Below, one piece after another: positions 50,201 to 59,973 of a DNA stretch of 64,000 nucleotides; position 1 is the stretch's first letter; every line of letters starts with the position of its first letter. Under the pieces are notes generated by a model. That model saw nothing but the letters and a program-made list of their open reading frames with translations. It was not told where the DNA came from and did not search any database. Source of the DNA: Phaseolus vulgaris (taxonomy: Eukaryota > Streptophyta > Magnoliopsida > Fabales > Fabaceae); NCBI RefSeq assembly GCF_000499845.2, contig NC_023751.2, positions 13,982,280 through 14,046,279 of the forward strand, read 5' to 3'. The position numbers were made by a program, and so were the translations under genes.

Positions 50201-52044
50201 AAATCTATCGTTTTTTTAACCTCATCCTGTTCTCTTTTTTTTTCTTCAGATGCTCCAAATATAAAATAGAATCCCATGTCTTGTTGTATCCTATTCTAAC
50301 ACATCTACCACCAAAATGCACTATTACATTTTGATAGGAAGTTGAGCAATGGTTGACATTGAACATATCTCTCATTTATGGCATTGTCACCACTATACTT
50401 GCGAAATGTTCTATAGGGTAAAATGCATTGGCTTTTTTTGGGAATCAAGTGTTTTCCATATAAATTTAGATGGTGTTCCAAAATCTTATGGATATTTCTC
50501 ATTTAAAGGTGAACAGAAGAATGACGTTTTTTCAAATGTTTATGATGCTGGTTCTACAATGGAACGCCGTTTTGTTGACCTTATGACTGAGCAAGTAAAT
50601 AATGGAAATCGGATTGAAAATTTATTCAATGAGGAAGCTTGGATGCGTGTGGCCCAAGCATTTAACGCCAGATGGGGACTCCAATCTGATAAGAAGGTTA
50701 TAATGGATCAATATTTATGCTTGATGAAAAAGCATGATGACATCTGCAACATTCTCAGTCACAATGAGTTTGCATGGAATGAAACCCTACAAACAATAAT
50801 TGCTGAGGATGATGTCTGGGATGCATATATTAAGGTTTGGTCCTTTCTCATTTGACAGCATTCTTTGTTTGATATCGTCTATGGTTTTAAATAGTGGTCT
50901 ACAGCACTGCTATAGTGGCATAGTGGTGAGCAGCCCCTGCCCACTATAGCTGCTGCCGTAGACCTTTTTGTTCTTCCTTATGAATGTCATTAATTTTTTA
51001 GTATTTATATGTACATAGTGTGCATAAACTATAAAAATATTCAAAATAGCGGCTATCTGCTACCTGCTATAGCATTCTTGGGAACAGGAGTTACACACAG
51101 TTATCCAAGATTTAGAACCATGATATCATCTCTCGCAGTTTTCTCAAATTATTTTATTTCTTTTACTACTCTAGTACTCTTCCCCACTTCCAAGTATCCC
51201 ATTTTCATGATTATAGGTGTCGGCTTGCAAAGGAGCCTATGGTAGAATAGTTTTCAAATACCGTTTCTTCAAAATATTATGATTACAACTTGTTGCTGAA
51301 TGATATTTGCAGGATCACCCAGATGCCATCTCATATAAAAACAAATGTTTGTATTTTTTCCATGATTTATGCAAGATTTTCGGAAACAAAGTGAGTGATC
51401 TGGAGCAGCTTCAGTTGATTGAAGAAAATGATTTTACCATTGAAGTGGGTATGGATGAAACATCTGAAAATTTGGTTAATATTAGCGATATTGACATATC
51501 AGAGCAAGATATGGGCAGGGGAAGGGAAAATGATACTGATGGATCATTTGGGAATTTGGTGGTGAGTGGCAGCAATGAAGTTGACAATGTTGCCGATGAA
51601 ACAAATGGAAATTTAGATGTGACTAGTAACAATGAAGTATCGAACCAAGACACAGAAAGGCCAAGGGAAACTGATAAGGATATCACTGGCTACGCTCAAA
51701 TATTATTTGGAGATAAGCAAAACCCATGTCAGAAAAGGACACACCATGTCAGAAAAAGGCCTGGTACGATGTCTAGAGACTCAACACTTCCCAAAAAGAA
51801 GCTGCGAATGAAAGAAGCGTTGTCTGAGATGGCTAGTGCTGTCAAGGCACTGATCAATAAGAGAGAGAAGAAGAAATCATCATTTGAAGATGCTTTGAGT
51901 GTTCTTCAGGCTATGCCAGACATAGATGAGGAGTTAGTAATGGATGCTTCTGATCTGTTGGAAGATGAGACGAAGGCAAAGATATTTTTAGCTTTGGATA
52001 TCTCTTTGAGAAAGAAGTGGTTGCTTAGAAAGCTTCGTCAGTAA
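47280..52044 (+). CDS. protein with four tandem Myb/SANT-like domains, 821 aa, seven exons
   Basis: Putative DNA-binding or transposase-derived regulator of the Myb/SANT-like (Myb_DNA-bind_3) class, as in plant LIMYB proteins. Exons: 47280-47778, 48077-48414, 48486-48636, 49167-49507, 49588-49666, 50509-50834 and 51313-52044; frame is continuous. Domains start at about residues 17, 180, 345 and 482. Each runs W(T)xxMxxxFIxLMxEQ-x-GN-x-FNxxAWxxMxxxFN, then KxxLKxRYxxLxKxxxD, then GFSWxxxxxxxxADDxxWxxYxK, and is followed by HPxAxxYRxKxLxxxxDLxxIFG. The fourth is the most diverged and lacks the first Trp. The last about 220 residues are acidic, then basic with likely nuclear signals (KKRPGTMSR, PKKKLRMK), and end in a Leu-rich helical tail. 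The start is the only usable ATG before the first domain. The acceptors at 49167 and 50509 are non-CAG (AAG). Confidence 0.82.
50872..51130. mobile_element. hAT-type MITE in an intron of the Myb/SANT gene, 243 bp
   Basis: The element at 50880-51122 begins TATGGTTTTAAAT and ends ATTTAGAACCATG, imperfect inverted ends. Flanks ATATCGTC (50872-50879) and ATATCATC (51123-51130) agree in 7 of 8 bases, fitting hAT 8-bp duplications. The interior has the ACTATAGCxGC / GCTATAGC motifs common in this legume MITE type. Confidence 0.65.
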
Positions 52045-52394
52045 AAACACAACACTCACTGTATATAGCTTACACATGGTTGTTTGCTTTTACCTCTTTT
52101 AAACGAGTTTCATTCTTTTCCATGGCCACATTTTGCTATCCATCTGTTGCAAAGTCTTAGAAACCATCTACAATGTAGTGTGACTGTGTACAGTGCAACA
52201 TTAGGCTCAAGCCATATACAAAATTCATGACATTGAAAATTTTGTTCTTCAAGGATCTTAGTTAATAGCTATTCTGGTAGTGGCAAAATTCTTCCAAGCG
52301 TGCTATATTGAGTGTGCTTCTGGTGTTGTAAAACTCCTAGTCCACAAACTTCCAAATTTGGAAGCTTCTTGATTTCAATTTCTTAACTTAGCCT

Positions 52395-52909
52395 TCATAT
52401 TTTGGCAATTGCTTCCTGCACCCAATCAATTTTGACTCCCACCCAACAAAAATTTTAAAATCCCATTCTACCTTTTTTCACACATTTGCTTACGGATTTC
52501 AATATCCAGAAGTCATTTTTACACATTCCGGATTTAAATCCGGAAGATTATTTTCATATTTCATTTAAGTTTCCGGATGGTCATATCCGGAAGTGAGTTA
52601 TGAGTTCCAGATTTTTGTATCCGGAATGGTGTACTGTAAATGGTGCCGAGGATTGAGATCTGGAACTCATTTATGTTTGTTTACGGATCTTGATATCCGG
52701 AAGGTTATTTATGCTGTCCAAATAAGCTTCCGGATGGTGAAATCCGAAAGTCACATATTAGTTATGGATTTATTTATTTGCAACTTTGTAATTTGACTTA
52801 CGGATATATCCGAAAGACAAAAGTTTAAAATTATTAAGGGCAAAATGGACATTTCATGTGAGTGTGTTGGTTGCATGATATGGTGCAGGGAGAATCAGCC
52901 TCATATTTA
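52395..52909. mobile_element. non-autonomous Mutator-like element, second CCGG-palindrome subfamily, 497 bp
   Basis: The element at 52404-52900 has ends GGCAATTGCTTCCTGCACC and, reversed, GGCTGATTCTCCCTGCACC. Flanks TCATATTTT and TCATATTTA match in 8 of 9 bases. Inside are about seven CCGG-type palindromes whose centres differ from those at 39468: for example CCGGATTTAAATCCGG, CCGGATGGTCATATCCGG and CGGATATATCCG. It lies about 360 bp downstream of the Myb/SANT stop codon. Non-coding. Confidence 0.85.
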
Positions 52910-53900
52910 GTGCAAGCCCAATGATGGAAACCTTTTTATACACACACTTTTGGTCAAACATAAAAAATTTAGTCAGTTTACCATACTTTTTCGTGTTATT
53001 GGTAAATAAGTTATATAAGAGGATTTAGTTGGAAATGTTCTTAATTTCCAACAATATTTAACAAACTTCAAACATTTTATCACTTCAAACTTCAACAAAT
53101 TTAAAACAATATTTAACATTACATTAAGGTCAAAACTCGTATAGCATTGATCTAGCTCAAATTGACTATCTCAAACTCGAAAAACATGTAATATAATCAT
53201 AGTTCAAGTGCTTAAACATTTGTCATATTCATACAATTTCAACCAAGTTTAACTAAAGCATTCATTATAACATGTTTTACTTCTCATAACATCAATATTA
53301 ATTACTTTAAACTTTAAATTCTAGCAATATCACGTTTAAATTCTAATTAACCACAACAATACTACAATTATAATAGCTTCATATAAAATTTCTAACTGAA
53401 TTAATTTCTACTTTAAATATCCATCTCAAAACAAATCAACCTATCTAAATCAATTCAAATGACTATATACAAAAGCGTTAGATACCTTTACCTTAATTTT
53501 TGTATTCTTCATTGAATTACTCCAAAATCTTAAAAAAAATTAAAGAAAGTCAAACTTGCTTTGAGACACCTAACTCACAAATCAAACATAACATTATGAA
53601 TTCTGTCTAACAAAAATTATGTATTAAACATTGATCTCACATGTGCTAACATCCCACTGCATGCAACCAACACAAGAAAAAAAAAGTCAGATATGAGGAA
53701 TGAGAACAACTTCTTCACTTCACTCAATCACCTTGTTGACATTCTCTAGTTGAGAAAAAAAAATGGAGATCAACTACAAAATCAGAGATGAAAAATAATA
53801 AAAGAAAGAAATAGAAACATGTTTTCCAAGAAAAAAAAAAAGGAGTGACACCAAGTGCAGACTTGCATTCTTCCCTGTTAACAAAAAATCGTGTCCTAAT
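52910..53900. other. AT-rich intergenic DNA
   Basis: No gene or recognised repeat. Confidence 0.45.
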
Positions 53901-54745
53901 AAAAAATTTGGGTTTTTGACCATGATGTTATTTTTTTTTTCTTTTTATCAAAATGGGGTCCGTTTAAAAAAATTATAAATTTAGGTAAGTCGTGTCAATT
54001 CGACACGACTTCATATGCACAAATCGTACCAATTTGATACGACTCTGCTATGTCATCCTGAAGTCGTGTCAACTTGGCACGACTTCTGCCCTGTCATAGA
54101 CTTCTGCCACGTCATATTTTTTGAAAAAAAATTTATTGTTTATATGTTGGGTAGTAAATTATGTAATGTTAAAAATTATTTTGATATATAATTTTCTAAG
54201 AGTGTTAGTTTTAAGGAAAAGAAATGGATAATCGTGTATGGATCATGTCCGGCGCCATTATATATCAAAATATCAAAAAATTTGCATACATGAGACATTA
54301 AATATCAAAATATACTTTTTGGCTAGTGAGAAACCATGTCCGGCATAAATGTCCTCAGGAGTTAATGGCTCAAAGTTTGAATAAGTTGATTATCCAATTT
54401 TTTGTTCCTTAAAACTAACACTCTTAGAAAATTATGTATCAAATTAATTTTTAACATTACATAACTTACTACCCAATATATAAACAATAAAATTAGAAAA
54501 AAAATATGACGCGGTAGAAGTCGTGTCAAATTGGCACGACTTCAGTATGACATGACAAAAGTTGTGTCAAGTTGGCACAACTTCAGTGTGACATGGCAGA
54601 GTCGTGTCTAATTGGGACGATTTGTGCATATGAAGTCGTGCCAAATTGACACGACTTACCTAAATTTGTAATTTTTTTTAAACGGACTCCATTTTGATAA
54701 AAAGCAAAAAAATAACCCCATCGTGGTCAAAATCCCAAAAAATTT
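53901..54745. mobile_element. foldback Mutator-like element with GTCGTG/CACGAC palindromes, 827 bp
   Basis: The element at 53910-54736 is flanked by exact 9-bp AAAAAATTT (53901-53909 and 54737-54745). Ends are GGGTTTTTGACCA and, reversed, GGGATTTTGACCA. The inverted arms are long (about 53910-54233 and 54388-54736) around a spacer of about 150 bp. In the arms lie at least seven palindromes of the type GTCGTGTCAATTxGACACGAC, three on the left (from about 53991) and four on the right (from about 54512). The spacer carries CATGTCCGGC twice. It has no coding capacity. Confidence 0.9.
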
Positions 54746-54769
54746 AATTACTAAGAAAGAGATAAAAGG

Positions 54770-54910
54770 TAGGGGTGGCAAAGTGGGTTGAACAGTTCGC
54801 GGTCGGTAGAAAAAACGCAAGGTGAGTTACTTATTTTAACTCGTTGGTCTGCCCCGCATAATCCCCAGCCCGCACGGGCTAAGTGGGGGATGGGACGAGT
54901 TGACCCGCAT
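54770..54910. repeat. GC-rich repeat fragment with CCCGCA motifs
   Basis: GGGGTGGCAAAGTGGGTTGA..., then CTGCCCCGCATAATCCCCAG and GACCCGCATAACCCATATAT. This wording recurs in legume transposon remnants (hAT or similar), but no ends are definable here. Confidence 0.35.
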
Positions 54911-55479
54911 AACCCATATATTAAAATGTATAGGTTTTGTCTGCACCTCCATATTTTCTTTATGTAATCTCATATTTCACATTCCAAAAATTTTAATAAC
55001 ATCTTACTGCGCATGTCTCGTGAAAATAATATAATGAACCTATTTACCTAATGCATATAAATAAAATAAATTCAAATTCACCTTTTCACCTAGATAAAGG
55101 TAGACTTATTTCACCTTTTCTTCAAAATTTCAAGTGAAATATTCTAATTTTGCATCCTATATAATCTGTTATCATAATAACTTTATTCCTCACATGTTTC
55201 ACTTATTGTGCTTTAATTCGAAGAAGTTTATTTTCAAAGACAAATTATCTACAATTTAAACTTCATCTATTTTTTATTACTATTATATTCAGTGTACACC
55301 ATTCGAAATATTTAATTTCATATACAATCCTTTGTAAAGAACCCATCAAAATGAAAAAAATATAAAAAAAAAATTGAATATGCAATCTGGCCTTTACAAG
55401 AAAATAAAAGTAAATTAAAAACCTCACTACAAAAATAAAATCTTCTTGAACTTTTCAATATTAATTTATGATATTTCGT
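54911..55479. other. AT-rich intergenic DNA with a possible element end
   Basis: CTGCACCTCCATATTTTC at about 54942 resembles the terminus of the CCGG-palindrome family but no partner end is visible. Confidence 0.35.
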
Positions 55480-55870
55480 ACAGGTATGGACCGAACAGTC
55501 AACACCAGGTTCGGCTTCCACAGTCGAGCCGACCGAACGATATACATCCGTGTAGGATGACCGACACCTTCGGCCTATTAACGCTCAATCAAGGTCAGCA
55601 AAACTAAACCATCATTATGAATTAGGTAATACACTTCTAAGTACGACCCACCTCACTAATTCGACCCAATAAGGCAAGCTCATTAAAATAATATAAATAA
55701 CGCATATTTCAAGAACAAAGTATCTCATTAATTATTGTACTTTGATATCCGAGTGTCATTTACTGACTTGAGCGTCGGAGTGCCTTCTGCATGTATCTCC
55801 GATCCGACAACCGAGACCTAAAGGAGCAATAGAAAGACTAAAGGAGTAAGCTGAAGTGTGAACTGAACGA
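55480..55870 (+). mobile_element. LTR relic (diverged LTR-retrotransposon)
   Basis: Contains GACCGAACAGTC... through CGTCGGAGTGCCTTCTGC and CGATCCGACAACCGAG. The phrase TTTACTGACTTGAGCGTCGG is recurrent in legume gypsy-type LTRs. Shares order with 44383-44690. No internal region or TSD is defined. Confidence 0.6.
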
Positions 55871-56161
55871 CTAATAAAAAAAAAAAAAGACGAAGCCAGT
55901 AGGTTCATCTTCCTACAAGGAACACAATAAAAAATATCCAAAAACATTAAATTAAAATCCATACATTGAAATGGTCCGGTAAGCACACATTCCCCTTTAA
56001 AAAAAACAACTTTTGTATAAATGTATATAATAAATACACATAAGTGAATAAAGCAAGATTATAGATATATCTATCTCACGTGGGATGCCAAAGAAAATCT
56101 CATATACCATCAATAAGTCACACATTCCCCTCTCACCCTCTCACTGTTATGCTTCCAAAAT

Positions 56162-56162
56162 A

Positions 56163-56198
<36 letters not shown>

Positions 56199-56199
56199 A
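56162..56199. repeat. (AAT)n microsatellite, interrupted once
   Basis: Trinucleotide AAT run broken by a single TACTAA. Confidence 0.9.
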
Positions 56200-58091
56200 T
56201 GCTCTTCTACATCTGCATTATTGAGAATTAATTGAAACCATGAGAGAAATAAATGCAGCAACACAGTCTGAGGAAATTGTCAAAAAAATACAACGAAATG
56301 TTGTACACGTAGTGGTATGTCACATAAAAAATCATACAGTATGATACACCAAATATTATGTGATACGTATTTTATACGATGAGATACTGAAGGAACATGT
56401 TGAGCAAGCATCTTTTATTAAAAAGAAAAGTGACCTCAGAGATTTTCACAAGATTCTCTTTGGTACCTCAGATTTGATTCAATGTATAAATAAGTGTTTA
56501 ATTTTCTAATATTTTTAACCTTTGTTATTATTATATTATTACTATAAGAAAAGAATATCCTGGTTCAAATTACAAGGTCGATCTTATACCTTTTCACACA
56601 ATTATTTATCTTCTAAATCCTCACCTTACTAATTATAGAACTAAATCCATGATTCATCGCTTTAACCCATTTATTATTAATTACACCGTGTTTGGTTTTG
56701 AGAAGAAAAATATGAGTTGTGCACGTTTGTTAAGGTAATTTGTTTATCATTTTGTCTTGCAGTTGCCCCAACTTCCCCATACATTCAAAAACTGTCATGG
56801 AAAAAGTTGAAGATTCCCGATAAAGTCATTCTACAATTTAATTAATATAATTATTCTACTTTATCATTTCATTTTTATTTAAAGAATTAATTCAAATATC
56901 ACTAATATGATTTAAAGAATTATAAAATAATTTTCTACAGTTTTCAATTAAAATATATTATGATTTACAAACATTAACGCATAATAAAATTTAGGATAAA
57001 AAGAATCAAATAGACCTTTCATTTTTTCTTGTTATTTTAAAAGTATTTATAATATTTTAATATACAAAAATAAATTGTACCAAAACAAGATTAATAGTTT
57101 ATTTAAAATAGATGCTAATTATTTAACATAAAAACGCTTATAACAAAAAAAATTAAGAATTAATTAAAATAAAAATAAATTTTAGACTTCTATTTAAAAA
57201 GAAATAAAATTTAAAGTTCAAATAAAATAAAATACAATAAAAGTTCAATGTGTCTTTACAAATGCGATAAATTCAATAATTTATTAACATAAAATTAAAG
57301 TTTAAGGTGTCTATTTGTAGAAAGACAAAAATTAAGAAATAAATATTTAATTTTAAAAATTTGATAGAAAAAATCGATTTAAAAATAAAATAAAATTTAA
57401 GAACTGTTTTTTGACAAATCCATAAAATTTGAAATGGAGGAAGATATTTGCTCACCTTTAATCGCTCCGATACTGTATCTTATAATAGAGTATTTTATTG
57501 TGTATGTGAATTTTAATAGGATAAAAATATAACGTTTTTTATGATATCAGTTAATAAAAACATTTGTAGCATAATTTTTTTATTAAATTTAATGTTTTAA
57601 ATTTAAATTCCTTATAACTTCTTGCTTTATAAAGAAACTATTTTCTTAAACTATCTCACTTGATAATACGAAGATATCTTTCTATATTCTCGTATAACAA
57701 TTTTTGTAAATATTCAGTGTTTTCTAAAGTCACAAGTGAAAAATGGATAATAATATTACAAAAGAATTTTAAAACACTCGAATATTTATTACTAAATTTG
57801 GAAGAATTTTTTTAATATTTTTTCATGTGTATATTTTCTTATCTTCTCATGTCTTTCACGCATTACTGCACTTAGTCTTAAACGAGATACTTGTATTTCT
57901 TTAAAATTTACTTTCTTTTGTTTTTATCTTTAAACTAAATTTGAATAATTTTTATAGCTAACAATGATAAATTTTTCATACATTAAATATTTTTTTATAA
58001 AATACAAAAATAATAATCATATATTAACTTAAGATAGTGTTTTTAAGATCTGTAAAATGTTATGAATTAAAAGTCATGATGAGATAAAGCA

Positions 58092-58099
58092 TGACGTCA
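58092..58099 (+). promoter_or_regulatory. palindromic TGACGTCA (bZIP-type) motif in the PP2C promoter side
   Basis: Perfect 8-bp palindrome with ACGT core, the consensus of TGA/CREB-type bZIP factors, about 200-250 bp before the presumed 5' UTR. Binding is an inference. Confidence 0.35.
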
Positions 58100-58339
58100 T
58101 ATTCGGCAACGAATCAGATCGAATCAGAAGGCTGGAGTCAAATCCGGGCCATGGATTTGTCTGATAAGCATTGTTCATCACCAAAACATTTAAACATCTT
58201 TTATTATTATTTGACAAATTATTTATTTATATTTGCAATTTGTGTATAATAGTTGAAACAGAAAGAGGGAATAAGAAAGGGATAAGAACAAAGAGAATCC
58301 AAGAGAGAGAAAGAATGAAAACGGCTTTAGTCTTTGAAC

Positions 58340-58414
58340 GGTCACCTTGAATTCTTCTCACTCTCTTCTTCCCAATTCCTGTTTTCTCATCAATCTTCTT
58401 CACTTCACACTCAG
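58340..58414 (+). other. likely 5' UTR exon of the PP2C gene
   Basis: CT-rich leader ending CACTCAG|GTACCT, a good donor, typical of plant 5' UTR exons. The next exon would be the one starting at 59968 after AATTCAG or an intervening UTR exon near 59691. The 5' limit is approximate. Confidence 0.45.
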
Positions 58415-59530
58415 GTACCTCTTCTTCTTCATCTCTTCTTTTCTTTCTTGTTTTAAAAACGAAGATTTCGATGTGTTGTGATTCTTTTCATTCATTATTC
58501 ATTCTGCGCTTTTCTCTTTTGCCCCCAAACTGTTAACTCATCATTTCCAACCACAACTCGCCATCTATACTCGTATTTTTCTTGTTTTCAATCCTAATTT
58601 CTTTTTTTTTCTTCTCTTTATGATTCTTTGCCAGATTCTTAAAACTCGTCGATTTGTTCAGAAATTCCTTTGCTGAATCAAGATTTAAATACGTCAATTT
58701 CTTCTTTAAAGTTGTTACTCACCCTCCATTAAATTGGAACTTCTGTTTGTCGTCAATTTCTCAGAACTCATGCTCCTCTTTATCGAACTTTCATGGCACT
58801 TGTCAATTTTTATATTTTGATTTTTTTATTTATTGCAAACAGTTATATCTTTCATATAGTTGAACAGTGTGATTTTCTGGAAAATGCTTGAGTGGAGAAG
58901 CACTCGGCAGAATCTCTATTTACAATCATTTCAGATTCAAATACATTTAAGAGCAGTAAAGAGAAATGTAACTTCCTAGAACAACTATAAGCCACTAATC
59001 TTGAATCTGGCTATTCAGCTTTTCTGGACGTTAATTCCTAGGAATTGAAGCAATTTCCAATACAGATATGTTGCTTGTCTTTCCATTACTCATGCTAGTT
59101 TTCTTTAATCTTGTGAGTGAAGAGAAAAGTAAAAGCTTAGATGGCTCTTTGGTGGCTGGAGTCTTCTTTCTAATTTCAGTCTTGAAAAACATTTTCTTAT
59201 ATTTTGTCTAAAACATTTTCTTATGCTGGAATGCAGCATTGCTGAAGTTTTCCTTGCATTTCTCTCCATTCCTTTGCTATTTTGAACATTTTTTCTTAAC
59301 TTCTAACAAATATGTTACTCTTGTTGTATTATCTGTTGCACTATGGTGAAAGCAATATAATAAAAACTAGAGAAAACAATCCAGAATCTTTTTCAAGTTT
59401 AACCAACTAGAGCGTGAACATCTTACTATTTTTACCCTCTTTTGCATCACGGTTGGCAAATTAGGTGGCTGATCCTTCAAAGACTATTTAATGTTATCCA
59501 GAGACACATTCCAAGTGGGGTTGACCCCTT

Positions 59531-59579
59531 TTAGTGCCTGAAGGTGTCTTTTAGTGCCTGAGGGTGTCTTTTAGTGCCA
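59531..59579. repeat. 20-bp unit repeated 2.5 times
   Basis: TTAGTGCCTGAAGGTGTCTT at 59531-59550 is repeated at 59551-59570 with one change, then partially. It lies in the presumed 5' UTR intron of the PP2C gene. Confidence 0.9.
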
Positions 59580-59973
59580 TTGACTACATTGTATTGGAAC
59601 CCAAACTTCTCACCAGTTTGGGTTTCAAAACGTTGGATGCAAGTGCACTAATATCCTTTCCAACTTAGTGGTGTTTCTATTTTTTTGCAGTTGCAAAGCA
59701 GTTGCTGCTATTTTTTGTGTGTTTATTACTTGGAATATCCATCTGGTATGAAGTCTGCGCATCATATTTGCTTTGTTTCTTAAGAATAGGTTAATATATT
59801 TGTTTGCTTCTTGTATTACTATTTATTTGTATGCAGCATTTGCAGTCATAGGAATATTATCAATGACACTTATTTTTCCTGTCTATCATTTCCTTTGATT
59901 TAAGTTTTCTTTTATTTCCCTTCTTCAAGAAAGTAAAGTTAATGTGTGTGTGTTTTTTTTAATTCAGTTCGGA

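Larger units (their letters stand above)
55871..58291. other. AT-rich intergenic DNA upstream of the PP2C gene
   Basis: No gene is visible; contains a (TAA)n microsatellite. Confidence 0.5.

Noticed and set aside
54942..55000. Possible further end of the CCGG-palindrome element family
   Set aside because: Only one end-like word is present, with no partner end, units or 9-bp duplication.
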